Shown: positions 7,762-17,440, numbered from the stretch's first letter. The stretch: DNA of 64,000 nt from Sphingomonas sp. NFR15 (GCF_900103265.1 NZ_FMWX01000009.1:1-64000), one strand, 5' to 3'. Notes: generated by a model from the letters alone, not told the origin. Numbers and translations: made by a program.

Positions 7762-9303
7762 ATGCAGTTGCGGTTTGAGGATTTCATCTTGGATAGCTCG
7801 CTGCGCGAGTTGCGGCGTTTGGGTGTCGAGGTGTCGCTGCCGCCCAAGGTCTTCGATCTGCTGTGCCACCTCGTGCAGCATCGTGATCGCGTCGTCACGA
7901 AGGACGACTTGCTTGCCACGGTGTGGGAGGGCCGGTTCGTCTCGGAGTCGACGCTCGGAAGCCATATCAACGCCGTTCGCCGGGCGCTCGGCGACGACGG
8001 CGTCCAGCAGCGCGTCGTGCGCACGATCGCCCGCAAGGGCTTCCGCTTCGTTGCCGAAGTCGCCACGGATCAGGGCCGTGAACTGATCGAGAGCCCGGGA
8101 TACTCGGCTCTGATGATGCGGAACGCGGAGGCGGGTGGGCTGCCGTCCATTGGCGTGAGGCCGTTTGCGACCGAAACCTCGGACTGGTTCCAGAATCAGG
8201 TGGCGGAAGGCGTCCGCGAGGAGCTGCTGGTGGCGCTAACCCAGGAGCCCATGCTGCACGTCGTTGCGCTTGGGCGTGGCGACGAACCGGCAAACCGCAA
8301 CGACGGTGTCGACTATCTCCTAACGGCGAGCGTCCGGGGGGCGGGGGACAGGTTTCGTATTTCGGTGCGGCTGCTCGACGCCTCGAGCGGCCGACATCTC
8401 TGGGCGGCCAGCGTCCTGTCGTTCCGCGAGGATTTGCTGGGGCTCGAGGAAAGCGTTTCCTCGCGCGTGCGCGCCGCCGTGAGGGGGCAGTTGGAGCGGG
8501 CCGAAACGGAAAGGGTGCGCCGCAAGCCCGACTCTGCGCTCGGCGCCTACGATCACTTCCTTATCGGACAGGCTCTCATGGGGCGGGGAGGGCGCGCCGA
8601 CGTCGACGCGGCGATGTCACACTTCCGCGTCGCGCTGACCATCGATCCGGAGTTCGGGCCCTCATACGGCGGGCTCGCCTGGTCGCATGTGCTGCGCAAG
8701 CACGGGCTATGGATGGACGACATCGACCGCGAGAGCGCCGAGGGCGCCCGCATCGCCGAGTTGGCGGTGCGCATGAATGACGACGACCCGACCGCTGTGA
8801 TCCGCGGAAGCTATGCGCTCGGTCACTTCGGTGAGGATCTCGGGATATGCGCCGCCTACATGGACAAGGCGCTACGGGCGGATCCGCGGTCCGCGCTTGG
8901 TTGGTATCTCAGCGGGGGCCAGTTCCTCTCGGCGGGGCGCCGTGACGAGGCCATGCGTCGGATCGCGCGGGCGGCCCGGGCTAACCCGAACGAGCGCGAG
9001 AGCGCGGACATAGCCATCCTGACGACTCTCGCGCATCTTCTCGATGGCCGCGCCGACGCGGCAACCGCGAACGCCGAGACTGCATTCTCTTTGGCGCCGA
9101 GCAACCCACGCGCCTTCGGGCTCCTGGCGGCGAGCAACGCACAGGGCGGTCGTCGGCGCGAAGCGGCACACGCTATGCACCTGCTCCTGCGGCACAGCCC
9201 CGAACTGCGGGTCGGCAGCGTCAGGTCGTGGATACACCTGCGTCACCGGGAGGATCTCGAAATCTTCGTGGACGGCCTCCGGAGCGCCGGGCTCCCGGCG
9301 TGA
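7762..9303 (+). CDS. Winged-helix regulator with TolB-like and TPR domains (CadC-like)
   Basis: A protein of 513 residues. Residues 1-100 form an OmpR/PhoB-type winged helix (FEDFILDSSLRELRR, then LLATVWEGRFVSESTLGSHI and RALGDDG, ending in a TIARKGFRFVAEV strand). There is no receiver domain. Residues 125-230 resemble the TolB N-terminal-like region found after such winged helices in CadC-like regulators. The rest consists of TPR helices. The ATG at 7762 follows CGGAGAAG and fits the winged-helix boundary; the frame is open further upstream to 7669. It diverges from the PAS kinase, which may share its regulation. No membrane segment is evident, unlike true CadC. Confidence 0.85.
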   Translation: MQLRFEDFILDSSLRELRRLGVEVSLPPKVFDLLCHLVQHRDRVVTKDDLLATVWEGRFVSESTLGSHINAVRRALGDDGVQQRVVRTIARKGFRFVAEVATDQGRELIESPGYSALMMRNAEAGGLPSIGVRPFATETSDWFQNQVAEGVREELLVALTQEPMLHVVALGRGDEPANRNDGVDYLLTASVRGAGDRFRISVRLLDASSGRHLWAASVLSFREDLLGLEESVSSRVRAAVRGQLERAETERVRRKPDSALGAYDHFLIGQALMGRGGRADVDAAMSHFRVALTIDPEFGPSYGGLAWSHVLRKHGLWMDDIDRESAEGARIAELAVRMNDDDPTAVIRGSYALGHFGEDLGICAAYMDKALRADPRSALGWYLSGGQFLSAGRRDEAMRRIARAARANPNERESADIAILTTLAHLLDGRADAATANAETAFSLAPSNPRAFGLLAASNAQGGRRREAAHAMHLLLRHSPELRVGSVRSWIHLRHREDLEIFVDGLRSAGLPA

Positions 9304-10133
9304 CCGATCTCCGGACGGGCGGATCCGACAGTTCAACGACCATTCAATTGTTCTTGATTGCGCCTAAATCCCGCGTCTCGCCACCGGCAGGGAGACCTAC
9401 ATGAAGGCGACGACGCTCATGCTTGTCAGACAATTCGACTTGGAAGCGGCCTCGCTCATTTGGTGCGCTCCGGACAGCGAAGGCTCGCGGTCGTTGCGGC
9501 ATCAGGGTGTCCGCGCACTGGACCGTAGGCTCTACACCGCCACCGGGGCCCCTCGATCGGGATGACAAGGAGATGGTCATCTTCCATGCATCACATGCAG
9601 CGACCCGAAGCGAACTCATCGAGGCGCGGGGCACTTGAGTGCCGCACGCGCATCTCGCCCGGGTGAAAATTCAGACGCGCATTGACCGGCAAGATCCGAT
9701 CGTCGCGCGGCTGGTGCCGCGGGCGTTCCATGGGCCTGCAGCCGCTCGGAGATACCGTGGCGCGACTACGGATTCGATGGAAGGGGCCTTGCAACCCACT
9801 TTGTCAGGCCGGGTTCTACAACGGAGCGCACCGGGACAGCGACAACGTGGATAGCACGATTGCGCGTCTCGCGCGGGAGGGGAGGGACGGCGACCGCAAG
9901 GTCTGGTAGATCGAGGTGGTCGGCCCTGCGCCAGAAGAGTGGTGGTTGGCGGCGAACGTCTCCGCCGTTTCCACCAATCCCAAGGCGCTCGGCCTCGAAT
10001 GGATCCGCATCACTAATCGCGAGCGCTGGGCATCCTAGTCGCGTCGTATCACTGAAGGGGCGGCCGAATCGAGTGCAGGCAACACGGACTGGCTGCGTTG
10101 GGCGATTGGTCAGGGATTGCCCCCAGAATCACT
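9304..10133. other. Gene-poor stretch, 830 bases
   Basis: No intact gene is recognised. Several short frames read as fragments, for example one ending EEWWLAANVSAVSTNPKALG near 9990, which suggests decayed coding DNA. Only the small frame at 9401-9565 has a convincing ribosome site. Confidence 0.5.
9401..9565 (+). CDS. Possible small protein of 54 residues
   Basis: The ATG at 9401 stands six bases after GGGAG, a good ribosome site. The product begins MKATTLMLVRQFDLEAAS and has no recognised domain, signal peptide or membrane segment. It could instead be the 5' end of a gene broken by the decay seen just downstream, since another frame continues coding-like sequence from about 9545. Low confidence. 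Confidence 0.25.
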   Translation: MKATTLMLVRQFDLEAASLIWCAPDSEGSRSLRHQGVRALDRRLYTATGAPRSG

Positions 10134-10883
10134 TCACGCAAGGGTGAGGCCACCGTCCACAGCGAGGTTCACGCCGGTCACGAACCTGCTGTCGTCTGAG
10201 GCGAGGAACAGTGCCGCGCGTGCCAGATCGTCTGCACCACCCATGCGGCCGAACGGAATCATGCGGGCCGACTGCTCCTCTATCATCGGCGCCGCCTCGG
10301 CGGGGAGTCCGAGCTTGCCGATGATGGGCGTGTCTGTCGGACCGGGGCTGAGCACATTCACGCGGATGCGCCGGTCCTTGAGTTCGAGCGCCCAGCTGCG
10401 GGCGAACGCTTCGATGGCCGCCTTCGTCCCACCGTAAACGGCATGACCGTCGAGTACCTTGTGCGTGGCGATCGAGCTCACGAGGATGATGGATCCTCCG
10501 TCGTTGAGGAGCGGCATGATCCTCTGTACGCCGAAAAAGGTGCCGCGCGCATTGGCGAGAAACTGCATGTCATAGTCGGCTGGCGTCACCTCGGCGGACG
10601 GCTGTATGCGGATCCCGCCCGCGTTGGCGACGTAGATGTCCGCCTTGCCGAATCGCTCGGAAACGAGGGTAGCCACCCGGTCGTGCGTCTCGATATCCGC
10701 GACATCCCCGGTAACGCCACATGCGCGTCCGCCAAGCTCGGCCACCGCCGCCTCTATCGCATCGCCGCGCCGACCAACGATCACGACCTGCGCGCCTGCC
10801 TGGATGTAGGTGCGCGCGGTCGCGAGTCCGATTCCGCTGTTGCCGCCTGTGATGACGGCCACCCTCTTATCTAGCTTGTTCAT
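10134..10883 (-). CDS. Short-chain dehydrogenase/reductase
   Basis: A classical SDR of about 249 residues: ITGGNSGIGLATA cofactor motif, VANAGG (NNAG variant), LVSSIATHK with the active-site Ser, and AVYGGTKAAIEAFARSW supplying YxxxK. It ends with the usual SRFVTGVNLAVDGG. A GGAG sits six bases before the ATG at 10883; in-frame ATG and TTG codons lie just upstream. It diverges from the LysR gene at 10976 across 92 bases, so that regulator probably controls it. The substrate is unknown. Confidence 0.9.
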   Translation of the reverse strand: MNKLDKRVAVITGGNSGIGLATARTYIQAGAQVVIVGRRGDAIEAAVAELGGRACGVTGDVADIETHDRVATLVSERFGKADIYVANAGGIRIQPSAEVTPADYDMQFLANARGTFFGVQRIMPLLNDGGSIILVSSIATHKVLDGHAVYGGTKAAIEAFARSWALELKDRRIRVNVLSPGPTDTPIIGKLGLPAEAAPMIEEQSARMIPFGRMGGADDLARAALFLASDDSRFVTGVNLAVDGGLTLA

Positions 10884-10975
10884 CATCAACTCCGTTTCCT
10901 GGCGACGATGTGATGATTCCCGTCTTGGAGCGCTAGCGCTTCAAATGGCAGTTAAGTTGTTCCATATTGTCTCCA

Positions 10976-11851
10976 ATGGACCATCTCAGCGTCTTTATCC
11001 GCGTCGTTGAGGCGGGATCGTTTACGGCTGCGGCGCGGATAACGGGAACGACCCCTTCCTCGATATCGAAGAGCATGGCGCGATTGGAGGCACGACTGGG
11101 TATCCGGCTGTTCAAGCGGTCGACACGCGCGTTCGGTCTGACGCCGGAGGGCGCCGTCTATTTCGAGCGTGTCGCACCGCTGGTTCGCGGCATCGAGGAG
11201 GCGGGAGATGAGGTATCCGGCCCGGCCGATGCGACGGGCCAACTCCGTATCAGCGTGCCAGCGGACTTCGGGCGGTTGCTGGTCAACGCGTTGACCTGTC
11301 GTTTCCTCGAAAAGAATCCCGGCTTGCGTCTCGATCTCAGCATGAGCGATCGGCATGTGGATGTGATACGGGAGGGATACGATGGCGCGGTCCGCGTCGG
11401 GAACGTGGCCGACACCGGACTGATTGCCAGGCCATTGGGCGTCCTCTCGCTCGTGCTGGTCGCATCGCCGCAGTATCTCGGACGGCGCGGGATGCCAGAA
11501 TCGATCAGTGCTCTCGGCGCTCACGATCACATCCGCTACATGCTGGCGGGACGGCCCTTCCCGATAGCCTTCGAGCGCGGCGACTTCGTCCCGCCCACGG
11601 GACCTTTCGATGCGGATAGCGGCGAGGCGCTTCGGCTCGCTGCCGTGAATGGGTTGGGCATAGTGCAGATACTGCGCGCCTCGGTTCACGAGGAATTGCT
11701 TGCTGGTAAGCTTGTGCCAGTCTTGGCGGACCATGCGCTTCGGCCGGTGCCAATCCAAATCCTGCATGCCTTCTCGCGCACCGTGCCCCTCAGGGTTCGG
11801 GCGCTTTTCGACTTCCTGGATCTGGAGATTGGACGGCTGCGCTCGTTGTGA
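10976..11851 (+). CDS. LysR-family transcriptional regulator
   Basis: A regulator of 291 residues. The N-terminal winged helix-turn-helix is clear (LSVFIRVVEAGSFTAAARIT, then SSISKSMARLEARLGIRLFK), followed by a LysR substrate-binding domain of the DsdC/AaeR-type group. ATG at 10976 fits the family start (MDHLSVFIRVVE); a TTG three codons earlier is also in frame. It diverges from the SDR, the usual LysR arrangement with a target gene, and would respond to a small molecule linked to that enzyme. Confidence 0.9.
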   Translation: MDHLSVFIRVVEAGSFTAAARITGTTPSSISKSMARLEARLGIRLFKRSTRAFGLTPEGAVYFERVAPLVRGIEEAGDEVSGPADATGQLRISVPADFGRLLVNALTCRFLEKNPGLRLDLSMSDRHVDVIREGYDGAVRVGNVADTGLIARPLGVLSLVLVASPQYLGRRGMPESISALGAHDHIRYMLAGRPFPIAFERGDFVPPTGPFDADSGEALRLAAVNGLGIVQILRASVHEELLAGKLVPVLADHALRPVPIQILHAFSRTVPLRVRALFDFLDLEIGRLRSL

Positions 11852-12281
11852 GTCGAACGCATCAACTCCCATCTGGGCCTGACGCCTGTCGGTTGCGCCG
11901 TGTGCGGATCACCTGTCGATCATACGAACCGGAAGGTGCCGACGGCGGGCCTCGAACGGCCGCTACGGCATGCCCCTACCGGCCGCCGGCGTGACCTACC
12001 CATCCGTATGACTACCGCGGCGGGACCTTGGGCCTAAGCTGGCGTGGTGCGGGCCGCCGGGGCGTCGTGTCGGGTGACGATCTTGCGGCAGGTCCGGTCG
12101 GACCGCGTGTTGGTGCCGGGTGGCTTGCCTCTCGTGCACACATCATGAGTATAGGGCGGTGAACGGTTTTGCGCGGCGACGCCTTCGTCCTACAACAGGG
12201 TTCGTCGTGAGGGCTGCGTCGCCGCACGATCTGTCGGGAGACCGCGTTCGCGGTATCGGCGAGGCCGCGAAAGGGTGGGGT
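11852..12281. other. Intergenic stretch, 430 bases
   Basis: I see no intact gene, RNA or clear terminator here. The frame of the following sensor is open from 12120, but its first 54 codons look non-coding. Confidence 0.4.
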
Positions 12282-15200
12282 TTGTCCGGTCGCTGGAATT
12301 TGGGAACACTGCTGAGGTGGTTCGTGCTGGTGCTGCTTTCGCTCGGGCCCGGACCGGCTGCGGCCGCGGAAGAGCCGGCATCGTCAGCATTCGCCGCCTA
12401 CACGCATCAGAAGTGGGGCCGCGAGCGCGACGCGCCCAAGCAGATATATTCCGTAGCTCAGGGGCGCGACGGATATCTCTGGCTCGCGACCACGCAGGGC
12501 CTCTACCGCTTCGATGGCGTCCGGTTCGAACGTGTCCGAGCGCCGGACGGACCAAGCAACGGCCCGCCGTCGGCCGTCATGGTGACGCGTGCTGGCGACG
12601 TCTGGACGAACTTCTCGGAATCGCATCGGTTCGCCATCTACCGGGGTGGGCGTCTCAGGACGCTGCCGCCGTCGCCCGCGACACACCGGGTCTCCATCAT
12701 GCGGGAGGGGCCCGACGGGTCCATCTGGGTGCTGACGGACGCCGAGGACGAACCGCTGCTCCGCTACAAGGGCGGCAGGTGGCGCGTCTACGGTCGGGCG
12801 CAGGGAATCCCCACCGGCAACCCCTTCGACATGGTTGTCACGAAGGATGGCATCGTCTGGCTCACCCATGCCGAGACGGTCCTGAGACTCGACGTCGCAC
12901 GCGACGCGTTTTTCGGGTTCGCTGGCCGGGACGCGACGATCGCGCGCCTCTCGATTGATCCCGACGGACGGATCTGGCTCAGCGACCAGCTAGGAACCCA
13001 CCCGATTACCGGTCGGAACGGACGCGGCGCGCCGCCTCGGCTGCGGGTACCCTACGCGACGGACAAGCCCCAGATCCGGGGCTTCACGATGTTCGATCGG
13101 GCAGGCAATTTCTGGATGGGGACCGAGTATCGCGGTGTCCAGCGGATCACGCGACCCGACCCTCGCGGTGCGAGGACAAGGTCCGAGGCAGGCTCGGTGG
13201 TCGAGCGATTCACGACCCAGAACGGTCTAACGTCGAACATCACGCATAGGCTCTTGCAGGATCTGGAGGGCAACATCTGGGTCGGCACCGAGAAGGGCGT
13301 CGATCGGTTCCGTTCGGCCTCCGTCGTGACCGAAGCGAAACTCGACGATCCACACGTGTTCGGCGACATCCTCCTCGCGGCGCGCGACGGCAGCGTTTTC
13401 ATCGCCCAAGCCAAGAATATCTATCGCGTGCCGCCGGGCGCACGGCCTGTGCGGATCCTGAATGCGGGGATCCTCCCAAGCACAATGTGCGAGTCGCCCA
13501 ACGGCGAGATCTGGATCACGCTGGATAACCAGGTTGTGGTCTGGCGAGGTGGTAGGATAGTCGGCCGCAGAGCCGACGTGCCGACCTTTACCACCCTCTA
13601 CGACTGCGCCTTCGACGCTCGCGGCGACTATTGGATCAGCGCCGCGCGGGGCGGACTGTTCCGCCTTCGTGGCGATCGGTGGGAGCGTAAGTTCGGGAGG
13701 ACGGGTCTGGACTTCCGACCGCGGTCGATGCTCTCGGATGCGCAGGGGCGTGTGCTGGTCCAGTGGAGCTACCGCACGCTGCGCTACGCCACCTCGTCCG
13801 GCGAGATGGCCATCCCGTTCTCGATCCGCGATCCGCAGCCGGTCACCCTCTACGTTCCGCCAAGGGGTGTGACGGCGGCAACCCTCTACGTCGGCGGTCC
13901 GCTCGGGGTGGCGCGCCTGGTCGGTGCCCGGTGGCAGTGGCTGGGGAAGGACCGGGTGCCGAGTCTCGTCGACGTGAACGGCATCGTCGTGACACGCGAC
14001 GGCGACCACTGGTTCGCGGGCAGCGCGGGCGTTCTCCGAATTCGGGCGTCAGAGGTGGACGCGGCCTTCCTGACCGCAGGTCGACGGCCGAAGGTAACGC
14101 ATTTCGACGAGGACTCCGGTCTTCGCAGCATGCCCCACGATCACAGCCGGCATTCGATGGTGCAAGGCGGTGACGGCCGGCTCTGGAGCGCCACGCAGGG
14201 CGGCACGTCGTGGATCGATCCGGCGAGGCTCAGTCGGAACCCGTTCGCGCCCAAGCTGTCGATCCGGGCGGTCCGCGCCGGCCAGCGGATCTTCCATGAC
14301 CCGAAACACGTGCGGCTCAAGGCCGGCCAGTCCGACGTCGAGATCGATTTCGCGGTGCTGAGCCTGTCAAACCCGGATCGGACTTCGGCTAAATACCGCA
14401 TGGATGGCCAGGACGCGCGCTGGATCCCGAGCGGGCATCGCCGCGAGGCGTTCTACACGAACCTGAAGCCCGGCACCTACCAGTTCAGGCTGGTCGCTGC
14501 GAACGAGGATGGCGTGACGAGCGCAAACGAGGCGTCGGTGACTATCGAAGTCGTCCCCACGTTCGTGCAATCGATCTGGTTTCTGGTCGTGCTCGCGGTC
14601 GCGACCGTTCTGATCATCTGGTTTCTTCTGCGGCTGCGTGCCCTTCAGGTCGCATCGCAGATGCGCGTCCGGTTGGAGCAGCGTCTGATTGAGCGCGAAA
14701 CCATCGCCCGCGACCTGCATGACACACTCCTCCAGGGCGTGCAGGGATTCGTGTTCCGCGTCCAGGCGGTGGCCAACCGGCTCGCGGCCGGCAGCGACGA
14801 GCGCAAGGCGCTGGAGCAGACGCTCGACCGAGCGGATGAACTCGTTTCGAAGGGCCGCGATAGCGTGCGCGACCTCAGGGTGAACGACGGACGGAACGAC
14901 CTGCGCTGGACGCTGCAGGAAGCTGTCGACGAGGCGCTTCTGGACGACGCCGTCGACGTCCAGATCACCGAGATCGGCACCCCGGAGACGATCCACCCAC
15001 TCGCGCTGAAGGAGATCAAGGCGATCGTCGGAGAGGCGCTGTTCAACGTCGGTCGGCACGCGGGTGCGAAGGAGGTTGAGCTGGTGGCGAGCTACGGGCG
15101 ACGGACTTTTCGGCTGCGTGTGCAGGATGACGGCCGGGGCATTCCGGACGAAGTGCTCGGCAGCGGGAGCAGGGACGGCCACTTTGGCTTGGTCGGAATG

Positions 15201-15359
15201 CGCGAGCGGGCGGGCATTATCGGCGGAAGGCTCGCCGTGCGTAGCTCGAAGGGGGAGGGGACCGAGGTCGTGATCGATGTTCCGAGTGCGGTTGCCTACG
15301 ACAGGCTCGTCCGCGGGCGGTCGTGGCTATCAAGGTTCTGGTTCCGCCGTGACCGCTAG
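12282..15359 (+). CDS. Two-component sensor with periplasmic beta-propeller and Y_Y_Y domain
   Basis: A membrane sensor kinase of about 1025 residues. A signal segment (LLRWFVLVLLSLGPG) leads to two-component-regulator propeller repeats, seen as recurring blocks such as DGYLWLATTQGLYRFDG, GNFWMGTEYRGV and GNIWVGTEKGVDRF. A Y_Y_Y domain follows (YRMDGQDARWIPSG, TNLKPGTYQFRLVAANEDG), then one membrane helix (about 14575-14635). The kinase core is HisKA_3 (ARDLHDTLLQGVQGF) and HATPase (DDGRGIPDE, FGLVGMRERA). The start is uncertain: TTG at 12282 follows a G-rich site close to the signal segment; GTG 12207 and ATG 12120 are also in frame. It ends in a 4-base overlap with the convergent response regulator, its likely partner. 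Confidence 0.85.
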   Translation: MSGRWNLGTLLRWFVLVLLSLGPGPAAAAEEPASSAFAAYTHQKWGRERDAPKQIYSVAQGRDGYLWLATTQGLYRFDGVRFERVRAPDGPSNGPPSAVMVTRAGDVWTNFSESHRFAIYRGGRLRTLPPSPATHRVSIMREGPDGSIWVLTDAEDEPLLRYKGGRWRVYGRAQGIPTGNPFDMVVTKDGIVWLTHAETVLRLDVARDAFFGFAGRDATIARLSIDPDGRIWLSDQLGTHPITGRNGRGAPPRLRVPYATDKPQIRGFTMFDRAGNFWMGTEYRGVQRITRPDPRGARTRSEAGSVVERFTTQNGLTSNITHRLLQDLEGNIWVGTEKGVDRFRSASVVTEAKLDDPHVFGDILLAARDGSVFIAQAKNIYRVPPGARPVRILNAGILPSTMCESPNGEIWITLDNQVVVWRGGRIVGRRADVPTFTTLYDCAFDARGDYWISAARGGLFRLRGDRWERKFGRTGLDFRPRSMLSDAQGRVLVQWSYRTLRYATSSGEMAIPFSIRDPQPVTLYVPPRGVTAATLYVGGPLGVARLVGARWQWLGKDRVPSLVDVNGIVVTRDGDHWFAGSAGVLRIRASEVDAAFLTAGRRPKVTHFDEDSGLRSMPHDHSRHSMVQGGDGRLWSATQGGTSWIDPARLSRNPFAPKLSIRAVRAGQRIFHDPKHVRLKAGQSDVEIDFAVLSLSNPDRTSAKYRMDGQDARWIPSGHRREAFYTNLKPGTYQFRLVAANEDGVTSANEASVTIEVVPTFVQSIWFLVVLAVATVLIIWFLLRLRALQVASQMRVRLEQRLIERETIARDLHDTLLQGVQGFVFRVQAVANRLAAGSDERKALEQTLDRADELVSKGRDSVRDLRVNDGRNDLRWTLQEAVDEALLDDAVDVQITEIGTPETIHPLALKEIKAIVGEALFNVGRHAGAKEVELVASYGRRTFRLRVQDDGRGIPDEVLGSGSRDGHFGLVGMRERAGIIGGRLAVRSSKGEGTEVVIDVPSAVAYDRLVRGRSWLSRFWFRRDR

Positions 15360-15988
15360 AGTTCGAGAAAGCCCCGGCGCGTCGCGGTGATCGCCGCCTG
15401 GGTGCGGTCGGTGGCGTCCAGCTTGAAGAAGACGTTCTTGAGCGCGACCTTAACGGTTTCGGTTGAGACGCCGATGTTCTTTGCAATTTCCTTGTTCGTG
15501 AGGCCGCGGGCGACCATCCGCATGATCTTGATCTCGCGGCCGCTGAGGTGCTCGCTCACCGGGTGCTGCTCGAAGTCCTCCAGTATCTCGTTCTGGACGT
15601 AGGTGCTTCCTGAGTGAACCCGCCTGATGGCATCCAGCAGCTGAGTCCGAACGCCGCTCTTGAGCAAATAGCCGCTGGCGCCGGCTCTGAGGAGAGAACG
15701 CGCGGGAACGTCCCCCTGGTAGTTCGTGAGCACAATGATGCGGCCGGCGGGAAACTCGTCGCGGATCGCGATCACGGCGTCGAAGCCGTTCATGCCGGGC
15801 ATCTGCAGATCCATCAGGGTGACGTCCGGCCGCAGTTCGCGGTACCGTTCCAGCGCCTCGATCCCGCTGGACGCCTCGCCACACAGTTCGATGTCGTTCT
15901 GACCGCCGACTAGCGCCGATATGCCGTCGCGAAGCAGCGGATGATCGTCCACGACGAGAATGCGAATAAGGGAATTCACGGCAACCAT
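15356..15988 (-). CDS. LuxR/NarL-type response regulator
   Basis: A protein of 210 residues with a receiver domain (VVDDHPLLRDG acidic pocket, phospho-acceptor Asp about 60 in TLMDLQMPG, conserved Lys in LLKSG) and a C-terminal LuxR helix-turn-helix (SGREIKIMRMVARGLTNKEI, then VSTETVKVALKNVF). ATG at 15988 follows GAGAAGG; the open frame upstream to 16048 lacks such support. It lies tail to tail with the propeller sensor, sharing the CTAG at the two stops, and is its obvious partner since HisKA_3 kinases pair with NarL-type regulators. The TTGGGTATTCCAA motif lies 92 bases upstream. Confidence 0.9.
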   Translation of the reverse strand: MVAVNSLIRILVVDDHPLLRDGISALVGGQNDIELCGEASSGIEALERYRELRPDVTLMDLQMPGMNGFDAVIAIRDEFPAGRIIVLTNYQGDVPARSLLRAGASGYLLKSGVRTQLLDAIRRVHSGSTYVQNEILEDFEQHPVSEHLSGREIKIMRMVARGLTNKEIAKNIGVSTETVKVALKNVFFKLDATDRTQAAITATRRGFLEL

Positions 15989-16080
15989 AGCACCCGTCTC
16001 ACCTTCTCTCTCGGGCTTGTGCCTGTCTAACTGCAATCCGTTCTCCAAGCGACCGGATTAAATTTCCGACCGCCACCCAC

Positions 16081-16093
16081 TTGGGTATTCCAA
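16081..16093. promoter_or_regulatory. Motif TTGGGTATTCCAA upstream of response regulator
   Basis: An imperfect inverted repeat whose minus-strand core GAATACCCAA is identical to that at 7642-7651. The rest of 16049-16380, about 330 bases, shows no convincing gene. Confidence 0.4.
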
Positions 16094-16380
16094 AGCTCAC
16101 GGTCTCGATCAAATTCTCCCAGCGCCGCTAGCTGTGGTCCGTATTGGCGCGGTGAAGGGGGCGCGGATCCGGTCCGAAATGAACTTCGCCATGATCTCGC
16201 CGCGGATGTCTCGCGAACATCGGCTGGGGCAGATGTGGAGATGGCGGCAAATGTGCGGATGACGCGTAGCACCTTGATGCGCGTGGGCGTCGATCGCGGC
16301 CGTTCTCGTGTCGTTCGGCCGCAAGCCACCCTTGGTGCCAAGCAACGCCCGCGAGGTCGCAGGCAGGATAGGAGCCGGAG

Positions 16381-16809
16381 ATGAATTCGAGTTCGACGGA
16401 ACGCGCGAGACGTTTAAACCCGGAAGCGACAGCGTTGACTGATGCACTGGCGGTGGTCGGCCGTATCGCCATCGCACCGCTATTCCTGCTGAGCGGGATA
16501 GCGAAGCTGACGAACCCGGCGACGTTCCTGGCCTACATCGGGTCCGCCGGCCTACCTTTTCCAGCGGGAGCTCTCGGCGCGGCGATCCTTATGGAGTTGA
16601 TAGGAGGAGCGCTGCTCGTTGTCGGCTATAAGACGAGGGTGGTTGCCGCCATGGTCGCGGCGTTCACGTTGCTGACTGCAGTGGTCTTTCATCACGACCT
16701 TGCCGACCAGACCCAGTTCCTGTTCTTCTTCAAGAACGTGGCAGTCACTGGCGGGCTGCTTCAGATCGTGGCGTTTGGCGGCGGCCGATGGAGCATTGAT
16801 CGCAGCTGA
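16381..16809 (+). CDS. DoxX-family membrane protein
   Basis: A small integral membrane protein of 142 residues with four hydrophobic helices. The family signature is visible at the first helix (GRIAIAPLFLLSGIAKLTNP) and the second (GAAILMELIGGALLVVGYKT). DoxX and related proteins are quinone-linked or oxidative-stress membrane proteins, often of unknown partner. The ATG follows AGGAGCCGGAG. It stands alone between the response regulator and a catalase remnant. Confidence 0.85.
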   Translation: MNSSSTERARRLNPEATALTDALAVVGRIAIAPLFLLSGIAKLTNPATFLAYIGSAGLPFPAGALGAAILMELIGGALLVVGYKTRVVAAMVAAFTLLTAVVFHHDLADQTQFLFFFKNVAVTGGLLQIVAFGGGRWSIDRS

Positions 16810-16901
16810 TAAGATGGCCCGGCTGCGCGGTTGAATATGGGTTATGCTCAGATCCTCCGGGGGAGGCGAGCGCCATCCGGACGATCCGGGGTACGGGTCG
16901 C

Positions 16902-17334
16902 TCAGCATTCGCGCGCCCTGGCCACCATCGTTGCGGTGCGTGCGGCGGCGTTCGTCAGGTTCGCAGGTGCCTCCTTGGTAATGGCCGCATCGACCGTGCG
17001 GACAGTGGCCTTCGCCATTTGACCATCGGTCAGGCCGCCGAAGTCAGGATTCTTCAACAATGCTGAAGCGGTGTCGCGCTCGGCCTCCGCCGCGCCGCGT
17101 TCACCGGCAATGGTCCAAAATCGCTGGAACACCTCGGTACGCTTGCCAACCTGCGAGAACAGCTTCCTTGGCATGCATGCGCCGTTCCGGGATCGCTTCG
17201 CGGTCGAGATGGGTGAGCTTCTCGAGCAACCACACATCCTGCAACAGGGCCGGCCCGCGCGGCCCGGCGGTCATGATGTTGATGTTGTCGACAACCGGGG
17301 CGCCCGCCGCGTTCGTCAGGTCCTTACGGCCCAT
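16902..17334 (-). pseudogene. Catalase remnant
   Basis: On the minus strand the frame from 17334 reads [17 protein letters not shown], then [19 protein letters not shown] and [15 protein letters not shown]. This is the N-terminal arm of a monofunctional haem catalase up to the distal His (RRMHAKG). The match then moves to another frame near 17165 ([16 protein letters not shown], then [12 protein letters not shown]), which is the next catalase block with the intervening residues lost. After that the sequence stops resembling catalase. The haem pocket and nearly all of the barrel are gone, so the gene is dead. The final 50 codons to 16902 may belong to other DNA. Confidence 0.75.
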
Positions 17335-17427
17335 GAAATCCTCCTGTGTTCAAACGGGGCCGCGCGTTCGGTCTTTCGTACGGTGACACGGCACCGGCAT
17401 ACGATTGGGATCAGAGTCTAGGATTGG

Positions 17428-17440
17428 CTATACGAAGGGC
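17428..17440. repeat. 13-bp repeat shared with 2404-2416
   Basis: Second copy of GGCTATACGAAGG, 159 bases before the haloperoxidase-like hydrolase and 93 bases before the dead catalase start on the other strand. Confidence 0.4.

Noticed and set aside
16109-16477. Minus-strand frames of 114 to 122 codons before the DoxX gene
   Set aside because: They overlap the DoxX start, lack ribosome sites and show no family features.
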